Shown: piece by piece, positions 16,401-24,927 of the stretch
Numbering within the stretch: position 1 is the stretch's first letter
Layout: every line of letters starts with the position of its first letter
NCBI RefSeq assembly: GCF_900107455.1
Contig: NZ_FNQB01000005.1
Span: 496,001-560,000 of the forward strand
DNA length: 64,000 nucleotides
Direction: 5' to 3'
DNA from: Asanoa ishikariensis
GTDB lineage: Bacteria; Actinomycetota; Actinomycetes; Mycobacteriales; Micromonosporaceae
The notes under the pieces: model-generated
The model's database searches: none
Told to the model about the DNA's origin: nothing
The model's input: only the letters and a program-made list of their open reading frames with translations
Position numbers and translations under genes: made by a program

Positions 16401-18338
16401 CTGCAAGCTGCCGACGTCAACAGCGACTCCCTACCCGACTTGTGGGCCGTGGGCGCTGGCCAGACTGTCACCGCGCATGTGACCAGCAACCTTGTGCCCG
16501 GCAGCGGCGGTAGCAACGGTTCTGGCACGATCAGCGCACAGGCACCACAGAAGCTGACCAGTGCCCAACACAACTGGAATCTCAACGACATCGGAAGCGC
16601 TTCCTCCGGCGACACCATCACCACCGCCGCCGATAACGCGCCGACCGGCACCATTGCGCTCCCACTATCTGGCAGCAGCGGTGCGAAGTGGAAGACCGGT
16701 GACCTGTTCAGCCCGACCGCAGAGCTCGACGGCGTCAACGGCGTCCTCCACACCGCCGGCCCGGCAGTGCGAACCAATGCCGACTTCTCTGTCTCGGCGT
16801 GGGTCAAACCGTCGGTAGCAGCAGGAACCGTCCTGTCCCAGGACGGCGGTAACACCTCTGGGTTCAAGCTGTGGATCGACAGTGCCACCCGCTCGTGGCG
16901 CTTCGCGCTGTCTCGCTCGGACAGCGCCAGTGCTACCTGGGACACCGCAGCGGCACCCGACGACAGTGTCCAGGTTGGGGTATGGACCCACCTGACCGCG
17001 ACATACCGACAGAACGGTGGCACTCTCACCCTCTACGTCAACGGCGCCCATATGAAAGCCGCCACGCACACCGCCACCTGGAACGCCGCCGGCGAGTTCC
17101 GAATCGGTGACCAACGCCTCTCGGGCGCCGGTAATGGCGCCTATCTCATGGGCCAGGTTGCCGGTGTGCAGACGTGGAATCAGGTGATTGACCCGGCACA
17201 GGCCCAATCACCGGCGAGCTACTACCAGCGCATCGCTCCGACTCGATTCCTCAACACGATGAACGGCGACGGAGGATCTACCGGACCCATTGCCAGCGGA
17301 AGCACGGTCCCGCTGAAGATCGCTGGCACAGCCACGATACCCACGGCCAACGTAACAGCGGTCGCGGTGAATATCACCGTCGTCTCACCCACGACCAGCG
17401 GTTACCTGACTGCCTACCCCAGCCTGACCATTCGGCCAGGAACGAGCAACGTGAACTACAAGGGCGGGATCACCATCGCCAACTACGCCATCGTCCCAGT
17501 CGGCGCCGATGGTTACATCAACTTGTACCTAGCCACCGGCAGCGCACACCTTCTCGTCGACGTCTCCGGCTATTTCACCGCCGATGCCGCCGCCGCGGGT
17601 AACGCCACCTATGCCGCGGTCAACCCCGCCCGCGTTGTCGATAGCCGTTCGGGCCTTGGCCTCGGCTCGGCTGGCAAGATCCCGGCCGGCGCCACCCGAG
17701 ACATCACCGTGACCGGAGGCCCGGCGAACATACCTGCCGGAGCAACCGCGATCGCCGTCAACGTGACCGCCACAGGCACCACCGCAGGTGGTTACTTCGT
17801 CACCTGGGAGCAAGGCAAACCACGGCCAGCCACCTCTGGCGTCCAGTACCGTGCTGGTGGACTCACACATAGCACAATGGACATCGTCCCGGTCAACACC
17901 AGCAACGGAAAGATCTCCCTCTATACCCTACGTGAGGCCCACGCGATCATCGATGTCATGGGCTACTTCACGAACGGCACCGATGGGCAGAAATATCACA
18001 CGCTCAATGCTGCCCGCCTCATCGACACACGCTACGGCAGTTCACCGATGACAGCCACTGAGACCAGGCATGTCGCACCAGGCAACACCGTCATTGCCGA
18101 TGATCCGACGCTCGTCCTTGGGCTGACGGTGACCGAGCCGACGACCGCGGGCTTTATAACTACCCACCCGAGCGGCATCAGTCGCCCGGGGACGCCCAAC
18201 GTCAACTTCAGCGCCGGAGAAACCCTGGCTGGCACTGCGTTGGTCAACACCGGAGCGGGCGGCGGCATCGCCACTTACAACAACTCAGGCACGACTCACC
18301 TTTTGATCGACTGCACCGGCTACTTCTCCAACAACTAA
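13485..18338 (+). CDS. Secreted DNRLRE/FG-GAP/LamG protein with three C-terminal repeats
   Basis: 1617 residues. A Sec signal peptide (to about residue 29) is followed by a DNRLRE-type beta domain (about 300-500, with YASVAEQLPSSNKWMG and RTMINFGIDT), Ig/Fn3-like segments, FG-GAP/VCBS-like stretches (DLTGDNFADLVTVG and DVNSDSLPDLWAVG), and a LamG/concanavalin-like domain (about 1030-1240, FSVSAWVKPS, WTHLTATYRQNGGTLTLYVNG). The last 370 residues are three repeats of about 120 residues, each opening with R(F/V/L)(L/V/I)(N/D)(T/S) and closing with (V/D)xxGYF. All parts suggest an exported carbohydrate- or wall-binding protein. It is paired divergently with the RHS toxin gene, an arrangement suggesting a shared surface role. 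No sortase motif or membrane anchor is seen at the C-terminus. Confidence 0.85.
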   Translation: MRSLLHQLTLFTAISTGLATVGFSTAAVADVAAPPSPSIRAAVAGGLTDDEAIAQARRTGKAVEVTGRTSPTDRVVANANGSLTQTRHAVPVRKRVNGTWKDLDATLRMNTDGAVAPFATSSDLILSGGGAGPLATMRTAGRSLAFALPVTLPKPVLSGSTATYEGVLPGVDLWVAADRQGGFSHVLIVHSAAAAAHPAVRTLTLTTSGNGMKVSADAAANLVAKDSLGHAVFAASAPVTWDSKVASSRDPVADEAGNPQPSSAAGPGRAAKKAPVAVKLTSNSIALAPPTSMLAGPDTVYPLYIDSSWTPVMPTAGAARGGYASVAEQLPSSNKWMGTADPNPDNMQVGDSGTWRGRTMINFGIDTTKLTGAAITEAHIDLTDVYSYSCTPSKTRVFAPSTTLSRTNATWDYWSGVALGGEISNRAAFAYGYSSACPARAVAFPVLASVKAAVAAGKKTQTFVFTGDTNETTDRNSYKEFSIASAAMTITYNHTPTPPTNLTTSPATPCTGTVGAVGDGNVMLYAPVSDPDGGTLGVRYNVWRSDTPGNLIASSDPASFSLGSGGTAVLVVGQPILKAQARGAVTEFSWKVQVWDGFATSGWSDTCKFNFDPNRSGAPGVTPPADGTTHIGEPVTIAVSKPMGSSSLPARYLYQLNAGPHASVPADSSGNGSITITPTRRTNTLTVSSVSAGGNIGVDAATVTFTTAPFATFAADADLTGDNFADLVTVGNTKDLPSGVWLAPGKNTAQVTTSAGNIGINGNGVVGDNRPANFDGAQVVTGIFTGEGPQDVLVYYPTDTATAGKGSGVVITGNGDGSALQAQLSGTGHTIPANELLERDELDERIPNTEPIQVANAGDSIGNDDNSADLIAIGGLSGNYHLNYYFYASVQNLQGVFPITAKTPAGDMNWNQWRIATAQTPSGVTSTTSMFLWHRTTGALHLWRDLDMSTGDLRFKSYRLAAAGWNTNADVTLQAADVNSDSLPDLWAVGAGQTVTAHVTSNLVPGSGGSNGSGTISAQAPQKLTSAQHNWNLNDIGSASSGDTITTAADNAPTGTIALPLSGSSGAKWKTGDLFSPTAELDGVNGVLHTAGPAVRTNADFSVSAWVKPSVAAGTVLSQDGGNTSGFKLWIDSATRSWRFALSRSDSASATWDTAAAPDDSVQVGVWTHLTATYRQNGGTLTLYVNGAHMKAATHTATWNAAGEFRIGDQRLSGAGNGAYLMGQVAGVQTWNQVIDPAQAQSPASYYQRIAPTRFLNTMNGDGGSTGPIASGSTVPLKIAGTATIPTANVTAVAVNITVVSPTTSGYLTAYPSLTIRPGTSNVNYKGGITIANYAIVPVGADGYINLYLATGSAHLLVDVSGYFTADAAAAGNATYAAVNPARVVDSRSGLGLGSAGKIPAGATRDITVTGGPANIPAGATAIAVNVTATGTTAGGYFVTWEQGKPRPATSGVQYRAGGLTHSTMDIVPVNTSNGKISLYTLREAHAIIDVMGYFTNGTDGQKYHTLNAARLIDTRYGSSPMTATETRHVAPGNTVIADDPTLVLGLTVTEPTTAGFITTHPSGISRPGTPNVNFSAGETLAGTALVNTGAGGGIATYNNSGTTHLLIDCTGYFSNN

Positions 18339-18358
18339 TGGGTATCGCCCGCTAAGAC

Positions 18359-18390
18359 CTCGCCGGACGCCAACGGGGGCGTCCGGCGAG
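18359..18390 (+). terminator. Strong hairpin terminator after the LamG gene
   Basis: A perfect 13-bp stem (CTCGCCGGACGCC / GGCGTCCGGCGAG) with a 6-nt loop lies 20 nt after the stop codon. There is no U-tract, as is common for actinobacterial terminators. Confidence 0.8.
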
Positions 18391-18436
18391 CAGCGGTGTC
18401 CGTCGAGGGCAAACGCCGTCGCCTCGTAGGGATCGG

Positions 18437-19341
18437 ATGAAGCAGGCTCGTCTCGTCGGCCTCGGCGGAACATTGGCCATCCTGGGTCCCGCGTTCGCTG
18501 TGATCGCGTATGTGGCCGCGCTGCCGAGTCTGATCAGCGAGTTACGCCTGGCCGGGCGCCGCATGAACTTGCTCGAGGTTTTGAGCCAGCCTGAACGGCG
18601 ACGAGCGTTCTACGGCGAGCTCATGTCCGACCCGCGGGCCGTCAAGGAGACCAGGCTGTTCGGCTCCGGGGCTACCTGCTCGGCGGGATGACCCATGAGT
18701 ACCGTGATTTCGCGGCCTGGGAACGGGCCATGGAATACCGGGACTGGCGGTCCACGGCGCGCTGCTGGCCCCGTCGATCGGCCTCATCGCGCTCGCCGTC
18801 CTGATGTGCATCAACGGCGCGCGCGACCGGACTGCTTACGGCCGGCGATGTGTCGGTGGTGCTGGCCGGTCTCATGGCGGTCCAAGCGGTGCGGATTACC
18901 GCGACCTCGATCTGGAGTCACTGCAGCGCCGCATCGGAACCGTGTTCCAGGACTTCATGGAGTACGACCTCAGTGCAGCTGACAACACCGCCGTCGCTGA
19001 CACCGTGTAGGACCTGCCGCGGGTCAGGGCCGCTGCCAACGCGGCGGGCGTCGATTGCTCTTCCTCGACATGCCGTCGGGGTACTCGACGATCATCACCA
19101 GGAGGTTCATGCAATGTCCACCGAGGTGCAGTCGGTCGGCGACGCCACCCTACTCTCCGGTGGACAGTGGCAACGGGTGGCCATCGCCAGGGCCAGCCTG
19201 TGGACCGACTCCGACCTGCTGATCCTCGACGAACCAAGCGCGGCGCTGGATCCAGAGACGGAGGCAGCGATCCGCGAAAGACTCGCCGACATCAGGCATG
19301 AGAGAACATCGATTCTCAAGATCTGGATTAGTGCATCTTGA
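18437..19341 (+). pseudogene. ABC transporter (permease-ATPase fusion), degraded
   Basis: Pieces of one ABC exporter half-molecule appear in order in different frames. A TM helix and the cytoplasmic loop RRAFYGELMSDPRAVKETRLFG are in the first frame; a further piece follows (TSS near 18690, MTHEYRDFAAWERAMEYRDW spread over a frame change). The ATPase then reads [20 protein letters not shown] with the Q-loop, a TAG in place of a codon after DTV, and finally the signature [15 protein letters not shown] and Walker [15 protein letters not shown]. Walker A is missing and the end after the D-loop is replaced. Several indels and a stop mean no functional product. This is known architecture for lantibiotic/multidrug exporters; the fragment lies just downstream of the LamG terminator. 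Confidence 0.8.
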
Positions 19342-19365
19342 CCCTTTGTAGAGTTTCTATATAGT
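19338..19365 (+). promoter_or_regulatory. Promoter of the PadR operon (leaderless)
   Basis: TTGACC (19338-19343), a 16-bp spacer and TATAGT (19360-19365) form a near-consensus promoter. The expected transcription start, 6-7 nt after the -10 box, coincides with the ATG at 19372, so the message is predicted to be leaderless. The AT-rich stretch stands out from the surrounding GC-rich DNA. Confidence 0.7.
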
Positions 19366-19371
19366 GCTGTC

Positions 19372-19704
19372 ATGCGGATGACGATTCCGGTGGCACGGGT
19401 GCTGGCCGCGTTGCTGAGCGAGCCCGATGTCGATCGGTACGGCCTCGACCTGATGAGAATGACCGATCTGGCCAGCGGCACGCTCTACCCGGTGCTGCAC
19501 CGGCTTCAAGCGGCCGGCTGGCTCGCGGCCGATTGGGAGTCGGTTGATCCGGCTTCAGTGGGCCGGCCTGCGAGGCGGTACTACCGACTGACTGCGGAGG
19601 GAGTCACCGCGGCGCGACGCGCGCTCGCGGAACTGCGAAGCTTGGCTCCCGACAGTGGCCGTGTGCTTGGCGGTGCTGATCCGGCCGGGGCGCCGGCATG
19701 GTGA
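19372..19704 (+). CDS. PadR family transcriptional regulator
   Basis: 110 residues. The winged-helix DNA-binding domain of PadR proteins is complete: VARVLAALLS, YGLDLMRMTDLASGTLYPVLHRL (recognition region) and the wing GRPARRYYRLTAEG. It has a short C-terminus like PadR-s1 members. Its stop overlaps the start of the following membrane-protein gene, an operon arrangement in which the PadR protein commonly represses its own operon and responds to membrane or drug stress. The ATG directly follows a strong promoter and no ribosome-binding site is present. Confidence 0.85.
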   Translation: MRMTIPVARVLAALLSEPDVDRYGLDLMRMTDLASGTLYPVLHRLQAAGWLAADWESVDPASVGRPARRYYRLTAEGVTAARRALAELRSLAPDSGRVLGGADPAGAPAW

Positions 19705-20684
19705 CCCGCGGGATTGCGCGGATGCTGATCAGGGTCGCGGAGCACCGCTGGCCGGTGGAGCTGCGTTCTGGCCTCCGCCGGGAGTGGGAAGCGGAGTTGC
19801 ACGTGCTCGGCGAAGGTGGGCGGCGGGCAGCGATGCTTCGCTTCGCCGCCAGCCTTGCCGCGAGGCGTTCGGGTGTAGCGGGCGACCGGGCACCGTTCGG
19901 GAGTCATTTGCTCAGGTCTGCCCTGCCTTTGCTGGTCGCCCCGCTGGTCTGTATCGGAGTCATAGTCGCCGGTCTGAATGCGATGGGTGCGCTGGTCGAC
20001 TGGGTGCTCGTGCCGTACGGCGGCGCCTGGGCGTTCGATCTGCAATTGCCGATCCTCACCATGCTCGTGGCCGCCTCGGCGGTGGGGCTGGCGGTCATCG
20101 CGGATCGGCTCGCCCGAGGCGTCCGAACCAATGGTTGGCGCGCCGTCGTCGGAATCACGGCTCCAATCCCTCTCGCCGTCGCGATCGACGCGTACGCCAC
20201 CGGACTAGACCGACAGGAACTCGATTCGCTGGCCCTCGATGTCCCCGCGCTGGCGCTATGGATATCCGGACTGATGCTGGTGCTCCGTGGTGCGTCAGTC
20301 ATGGCCAGTCGCGGCCGAGTCCGCGCAGCGTGGTTGCTAGGCGCGGCCGGCGCTCTCGTCATCGCCGACCTTGCAATCGTGCTCGCCGTGTTCAGCCACG
20401 GCCTCGTCGGGGCAGAGACCGTCATCAACGGGATACCGCAGGGCGATGGCCTAGATCCGATCTCTGCGCCACTGTGGCTATTCGTCTCCTACACCGGCTC
20501 AGCGTTAGGACTGCCCCGACCTACAGATGGAGAGATCTTCATCATCACCGACGATGTCTTCATGCAGCCGCTGCTTTTCCTGGCTTGCACCCCATACGCG
20601 TTGGCCTGGGCCATCCGCGTCGTACAGTCCCCTTCGCCAGCGCGCCCCCTCGCGGCGCCCACGCTCGCAACGACCATTGACTAA
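19698..20684 (+). CDS. Integral membrane protein co-transcribed with PadR
   Basis: 328 residues. The ATG overlaps the end of the PadR gene by 7 nt. After an amphipathic N-terminal part ([27 protein letters not shown] is split by Arg/Glu residues, typical of PadR-partner permease-like proteins) there are about seven hydrophobic segments ([49 protein letters not shown] and others). No transporter motif is recognised. It probably sits in the cytoplasmic membrane and is regulated by PadR. The plus-strand ORF in another frame (19655-20680) is a shadow. Confidence 0.7.
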   Translation: MVTRGIARMLIRVAEHRWPVELRSGLRREWEAELHVLGEGGRRAAMLRFAASLAARRSGVAGDRAPFGSHLLRSALPLLVAPLVCIGVIVAGLNAMGALVDWVLVPYGGAWAFDLQLPILTMLVAASAVGLAVIADRLARGVRTNGWRAVVGITAPIPLAVAIDAYATGLDRQELDSLALDVPALALWISGLMLVLRGASVMASRGRVRAAWLLGAAGALVIADLAIVLAVFSHGLVGAETVINGIPQGDGLDPISAPLWLFVSYTGSALGLPRPTDGEIFIITDDVFMQPLLFLACTPYALAWAIRVVQSPSPARPLAAPTLATTID

Positions 20685-20698
20685 TCTGAGAATGAGGA

Positions 20699-21500
20699 GG
20701 GCGGTCAGGTCCAGCTGAAAGTACGCCGGGCTTTTTCGTCGAGTAGGCGTGCCACGGGTTACACGGCGGGCCATCCCGGCGATCGCGGCCCAGCGGATAA
20801 TGGCTTCGGAGACCTCTGGGTGGCGTTCGTAGTCGAGGGCCGGCCGCCGGTGCGCGGTCAGCCAGGCGAGGGTCCGCTCGACGGCCCAGCGGCGTGGATC
20901 GACGGCGAACCCACTCTGCGCGGCGGGTTTCGCGCAATCTCGATAGTGGCCACGGTGTCGCAAGTCCAGTCAACGAGCCGGCCAACAATCCGGAGTCGGC
21001 GAACAGGTGCCGCATCGACGTCGCCGCGAGGCTCGCGGCGACCGAGAGCGCGCTTTGCGCCATTGCGGTCCTGCCACGACACGGCCAGGACCCAGACCGT
21101 GACAAGTGGGCCGAGGGTGTCGGTGGCGATGAATCGCTTACGACCGTTGAGCTTCTCCAGGCGTTGTAGACACGCGTCTCTAAGCCGACGGTGTCGGCCC
21201 GCTTCACCGGCTGGGAGTCGATGACGCCCACAGGCGGTTCCGACCCTCGACCATGGGCGGCTCCGGCCCTAATCCGCAACGTCACCAGCAGCCGCTCGGT
21301 CACGCCGGACTGTTCCCACCTGGTGTATTTGGGGTCGGGCCCATGGCCTGCTCGGGGACCGCGGTCGGCGGGCGTTCCCCTGAGGCGAACCCTCGCCGTT
21401 CGGGTTGGGACGGTCGTTGGGCAGGGTGTCGCTGTGGCCCGCGGCCACCGCACGATCGCCGAATGGTTCACGAACCATCGCGGATCATGCGGTGGCCGCT
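20699..21500 (-). pseudogene. IS5-family transposase, degraded
   Basis: Read on the minus strand, pieces of one DDE transposase occur in order in three frames. These are an N-terminal part (KYTRWEQSGVTERLLVTLRI), the DDE first Asp block VGVIDSQPVKRADTVG, a middle piece ([19 protein letters not shown]) and the conserved C-terminal block [20 protein letters not shown] with [11 protein letters not shown]. At least two frameshifts separate them, so the element cannot move on its own. The C-terminal end runs up to the stop of the PadR-operon membrane protein at 20684. Terminal inverted repeats could not be identified by eye. Confidence 0.8.
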
Positions 21501-21590
21501 CTCGTGCCCCACGCCAGGCACTGACTCGAAGGCAGAACAACGATGCGGTGTTCATCACGAGCTAGCGGTGCCGGCGCAGTCCGTTCTCGG

Positions 21591-22073
21591 TTACTTCGTC
21601 TCCAGCGGTTGCACGAGGTCGGTGCGCCACTCAGTCGGTGCGGGCCAGGCGGCCGGATCGGGCGCAACGGTGAGGTCAATCCAGTGGTAGACCTCCCAAG
21701 CAGGACCGGCTGCTTCCCGGCCGGCGTCGTTGACACCCGACCGCAGCCGCTCGTACGCCTCGCCGAGTCCTTCGTGCGATCCGAAGTGGACAATAAATGC
21801 GACCGAACCCCCGGGTAGTTCGCCTCCGCTGACCTGCCCCGCCCCCTCGGTCGCGGTGCTGACCGGGACGCCTACCTCGACATCGGCCTTGGTGTCGTTG
21901 AAGGTGTGGTAACGAACGTAGGGCGGCCCGGCGGGTACGGCCGCCTGGCTGCTAAGGAACGCGTGCAGGGCGCCGAGTGCGTGCCCTTGGGCACTCATGA
22001 GGTCGCTCGTTGGCACGGTGGTCCGGACGTAGATCGTGGGCTGCGCCGCCCAGGACTCGATGGTGGGGGACAT
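21591..22073 (-). CDS. GyrI-like effector-binding domain protein
   Basis: 160 residues without a DNA-binding domain. The fold signature of the GyrI/BmrR effector-binding domain is visible: ALHAFLSSQAAVPAGPPYVRYHTF, then DVEVGVPV and the acidic strand ending AWEVYHWIDLTV. Such stand-alone domains bind hydrophobic cations or drugs. It is divergent from a TetR gene with an 86-bp region of palindromes between them, so TetR probably controls both. The start at 22073 (ATG) has a purine-rich GGGACAT-type context (GTCCCATG side) and full length. Confidence 0.7.
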   Translation of the reverse strand: MSPTIESWAAQPTIYVRTTVPTSDLMSAQGHALGALHAFLSSQAAVPAGPPYVRYHTFNDTKADVEVGVPVSTATEGAGQVSGGELPGGSVAFIVHFGSHEGLGEAYERLRSGVNDAGREAAGPAWEVYHWIDLTVAPDPAAWPAPTEWRTDLVQPLETK

Positions 22074-22093
22074 GGGACCTCCTACTGTCGGTT

Positions 22094-22153
22094 AACTGAA
22101 CTGGACTGTACAGATCAGTTGAAGTGAACTCAAGCGTTCAGTTGTGCTAGCCT
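22094..22153. promoter_or_regulatory. TetR operator/promoter region
   Basis: The intergenic DNA contains several AACTGA/TCAGTT half-sites (22094-22099 and 22115-22120), a perfect CTGTACAG (22106-22113) and TGAAC-N6-GTTCA (22125-22140). For the TetR gene a -10 box TAGCCT (22148-22153) lies 6 nt before the GTG at 22160, with TGAACT (22125-22130) as -35 at 17 bp, so this transcript appears leaderless and the last palindrome overlaps its -35. Confidence 0.5.
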
Positions 22154-22159
22154 CTCGGC

Positions 22160-22849
22160 GTGAACCCAGCTGTCCATGTCCCGACTGGTCAGCGTGCTGA
22201 CCGCAAGCGACGTGCCATCGTGGCCGCAGCGCGCGCTGCCTTCCTCCGAGAGGGTTACAACGTCGGCATGGAGGCAATCGCCCGCTCCGCCGGTGTGTCG
22301 AAGGTGACTATTTACAACCACTTCGGCAACAAGGAGGCGCTGTTCATCGCGGTCGTGGGAGACGCGCTGGATGAGGCGCTCGATAGCACGCTTGCCGCGG
22401 TTGAGGCAGGGCTGTCAAGCACGGGCGATGTGCGGGTGGCATTGCTCAACGCCGTGCGTGCCTGCGTGGAGGGCGTCACTCAGCCGGCCGTTCTGGAGCT
22501 GCTGTACGTGGTCGCCGCCGAGATGCGCATCTTCCCGGAACTCGTACAGGCTTGGCGGGAGCGTGGCCCCGGTCGGTTTTACCCCACGATGGAGAGCGCG
22601 CTTCGGAAGCTCGTTGCGAACCGGGCACTGGAAATCCCTGACGTCGAGGTCGCGGTGCTGCAGCTGTACGCGCTGACGCTCTATCCGCACCTCGTTGCTG
22701 GTCTTTATGGCGACAAGCTGCGCCCAGCGCTTGGTGAACGGCTATCAGTCCAAGGCGTCGACCTGTTCCTGGCGTACTACACACCCAGGGGCGAAGACTC
22801 AAAAACCAGGCCCGGCCCGCGAAGCAGCAATACAGCGCAGCCGGCCTAG
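22160..22849 (+). CDS. TetR family transcriptional regulator
   Basis: 229 residues from a GTG with no ribosome-binding site. The N-terminal TetR helix-turn-helix is standard (AAFLREGYNVGMEAIARSAGVSKVTIYNHFGNKEALF, about 25-62), followed by a helical ligand-binding domain of the TetR_C AefR-like type (RACVEGVTQPAVLELLYVVAAE, FPELVQAWRERGP). It likely represses itself and the divergent GyrI-like gene. The C-terminal tail is Arg/Ser-rich and overlaps a terminator hairpin. Confidence 0.9.
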   Translation: MNPAVHVPTGQRADRKRRAIVAAARAAFLREGYNVGMEAIARSAGVSKVTIYNHFGNKEALFIAVVGDALDEALDSTLAAVEAGLSSTGDVRVALLNAVRACVEGVTQPAVLELLYVVAAEMRIFPELVQAWRERGPGRFYPTMESALRKLVANRALEIPDVEVAVLQLYALTLYPHLVAGLYGDKLRPALGERLSVQGVDLFLAYYTPRGEDSKTRPGPRSSNTAQPA

Positions 22850-22875
22850 AGGAAGGGGGGCCTCTCTAGGCCGGC
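22840..22875 (+). terminator. Terminator overlapping the TetR stop codon
   Basis: GCCGGCCTAGAG (22840-22851) pairs perfectly with CTCTAGGCCGGC (22864-22875), leaving a G-rich 12-nt loop. The TAG stop (22847-22849) lies within the left arm. Confidence 0.75.
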
Positions 22876-23307
22876 GGCTACCCTGTATCCGGTGCACCCG
22901 GGCAATCAAAGGCTAGGCCGCGACTCCAACAGGGTGGTCACGGGTTGGCCATCGCCGCAGGCTGGGCGCGAGAACTGAACAGCCCGGCGCCTTTGCTCCG
23001 CCCGCCTCGAACACAAGGTTGTCGGCGAGGACCCATAGCGTCGACGGCGGTGGGACGAAAAAGGTGGCCACACCTCGCGTGTGGCTACCTGACCCGCACT
23101 CCGCCACCGTCACGTCTGCTCGCCGAGCGGGCCTATGGCGAACCGGTGAGGTTCTGGGGGTACGCGCCGTCATGCTTGCGAAGCAGGTATGCCCAGCACG
23201 CGAGGACTCATCGCCTCCGTGAAGGTGATCTCTCGTGTTGCTCATCGCCGTTCGAGGTCGCCGCCGGGCTTCCCGCGCTTCGCGCTCAGGTCAAGTTGGG
23301 AGCAGGG
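22876..23307. other. Gap without a recognisable gene
   Basis: About 430 bp after the TetR terminator. A plus-strand frame is open across it, but its composition before 23300 is that of non-coding high-GC DNA (Pro/Arg/Thr-rich). Nothing recognisable was found on the other strand. Confidence 0.35.
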
Positions 23308-23739
23308 TTGGACGTCATTGAAATTCATTGCGAATGTTGCCTGCTCAGGCGTCGTATAAAGGATCGCGATGGCGCAAGCCCCACGAGGTGCGATCGCTGC
23401 GAGCAGCATATGGGCAGCCTCCCGGACCGTCGGTTGAAGCGCGCCGAGGACCACGAAGCGATGGTGCGCCAACTACTTGCTGCGTGCCGCATCCGCGAGG
23501 CGAAGGCGCGCCTCGATGCGCAGAAGGCGGAGGAGCGAGAGTTTGAGGCGATGGCTGGCCGTGGCAACTTGGCCGCCAGCCTGTACGCCGCAGCCCAATC
23601 CCCGGGCCATGACTGCCCGCTCGTTCAAATTGCCCGTCGAGCGTACGTCGCGGAGTGGGCCGGACAGAACGAAAAAATTCGAAGCGGCGATTGGAACGAC
23701 GATCAAGGCCAATCCACCTCGCGCCAGCACCACTTCTAA
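23308..23739 (+). CDS. Small zinc-finger/coiled-coil hypothetical protein
   Basis: The frame is open from 22945, but only the last ~143 residues look coding, so I place the start at the TTG at 23308, which has GGGAG upstream. The predicted protein opens with a CxCC...CxxC pattern (HCECC, RCDRC) resembling a zinc ribbon, followed by a long charged helix (RLKRAEDHEAMVRQLL, REAKARLDAQKAEERE) likely forming a coiled coil. It could be a small accessory or phage-type regulatory protein. The final ~20 residues may run into the edge of the neighbouring IS remnant. Confidence 0.4.
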   Translation: MDVIEIHCECCLLRRRIKDRDGASPTRCDRCEQHMGSLPDRRLKRAEDHEAMVRQLLAACRIREAKARLDAQKAEEREFEAMAGRGNLAASLYAAAQSPGHDCPLVQIARRAYVAEWAGQNEKIRSGDWNDDQGQSTSRQHHF

Positions 23740-23744
23740 GAAGG

Positions 23745-24300
23745 CCCGATCGCGGGCAAGCCCACGACCAGCCGCAGCGTTGCTCAATGTCATCGTCGCC
23801 CAGAACGGTACGCCCGCGGTGGGCGGTCCCGCCTGGTTCGCGCGGATCTTGCGGACGCAAACCGGGCGGCCCTGCCGCGGGCGAACGGCGCAGCGCGTCG
23901 CCTTAGGGGCGGCGCCGTGTTGTCCGACTCGGTGCGTGGCGTCGTGCGCGTAGCCCTTGTCGGCGATTAGCACCTCGGGCTGCTTGCGGGGCTGAGCTCG
24001 TTGACGCGGATGGCGTCGATCCGGGCCCGGCGCAACGTTCGCGTTCACACGTCCGACCCGGTGTCCGACGAGCGGCTGACGCGGAACGCAGAGGCTGGCC
24101 GGCGGGCGCCTTGGGCGTCCAACCGGCAGTATTGGGACTTCGTCATCGTGGCCGACCGCCAGCAGTTGGCCGAGACCGCCACCGTCTGGCACGCCGCGGG
24201 CCACAGCGCCGGCGCGGCGGCGGGGGCCATCTGCTCGGGGTCGGCCACCCCGCCGACCGGCCGCTGCGGCCCGTCAGCGACCACCGCCGCCGTAATTCAC
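23745..24300 (-). pseudogene. Second IS5-type transposase remnant
   Basis: On the minus strand the block PEVLIADKGYAHDATHR (about 23930-23980) is the conserved second-Asp region of IS5-group DDE transposases, where a processed element normally continues with an RRP(P)AF-type stretch and the catalytic Glu helix. Those parts are present only as out-of-frame traces on either side. There is no full-length frame. This is distinct in sequence from the remnant at 20.7-21.5 kb, so two different insertion sequences have decayed within 4 kb. Confidence 0.6.
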
Positions 24301-24321
24301 GGACCAAGGGTGGCTTGGCGG

Positions 24322-24750
24322 TTACACGTCTCGTGTGTTGGAGACCTCGAAACCCTCAGCGTCGGCTCGCTGGTCGTCGTCCAGCATCGGCACGTCCGCT
24401 GGTTCGAGTACCCGGCGAACCTCAACCACGGCTTCGTCAGTACGCGACATACTCGTGTCGACAGGACACCGCCGGGCCCATTCGATGGCTTCCTCCCTTG
24501 AGCTCACATCAATCAACCAGAACCCTCCAACGAGCTCCTTGGACTCGGTGAATGGCCCGTCGACCACGCGGCGTGTTCCGTCCGAATGAATCACTCGCGC
24601 GCCTGTCGAACTGTCGCGGAGTCCTTCTGCCGCCAGGAGCACTCCTGACTTGGCCAAGTCCGCAGCATAGTTGTTCATGGCCGTGACCTGCTCTGGTGGC
24701 GGCATTACTCCGGGCGCAGAGTCTCCCTTTACTAGAAGCATGTAGCGCAT
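24322..24750 (-). CDS. YCII/DGPF-domain protein
   Basis: 142 residues from the ATG at 24750, which has a strong ribosome-binding site (GGGAGGAAGCC before the ATG); the longer frame upstream is non-coding. The YCII domain starts at once (MRYMLLVKGD) and carries the DGPF signature (VVDGPFTESKELVGGFWLID) and the helix EAIEWARRCP. Such proteins form dimeric alpha/beta ferredoxin-like folds and are often encoded near ECF sigma factors; no enzymatic role is established. It stands alone here between IS debris and a GGDEF gene. Confidence 0.85.
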   Translation of the reverse strand: MRYMLLVKGDSAPGVMPPPEQVTAMNNYAADLAKSGVLLAAEGLRDSSTGARVIHSDGTRRVVDGPFTESKELVGGFWLIDVSSREEAIEWARRCPVDTSMSRTDEAVVEVRRVLEPADVPMLDDDQRADAEGFEVSNTRDV

Positions 24751-24927
24751 GGCTTCCTCCCGTCCCTTCGACCGGTTGTACCACGTGACGGCTGACTGCG
24801 TTCGGGTATCGCCCGGTTCGATGAAGTGAAATGTGTTGGTTAACTGCCTGTTGGGTTCGTTGACAGGTCCTGTGGTGCCTGATTCAAGGCCTCGAGCGAA
24901 CATCAATGTCCATATGAGGTGGCGGTG

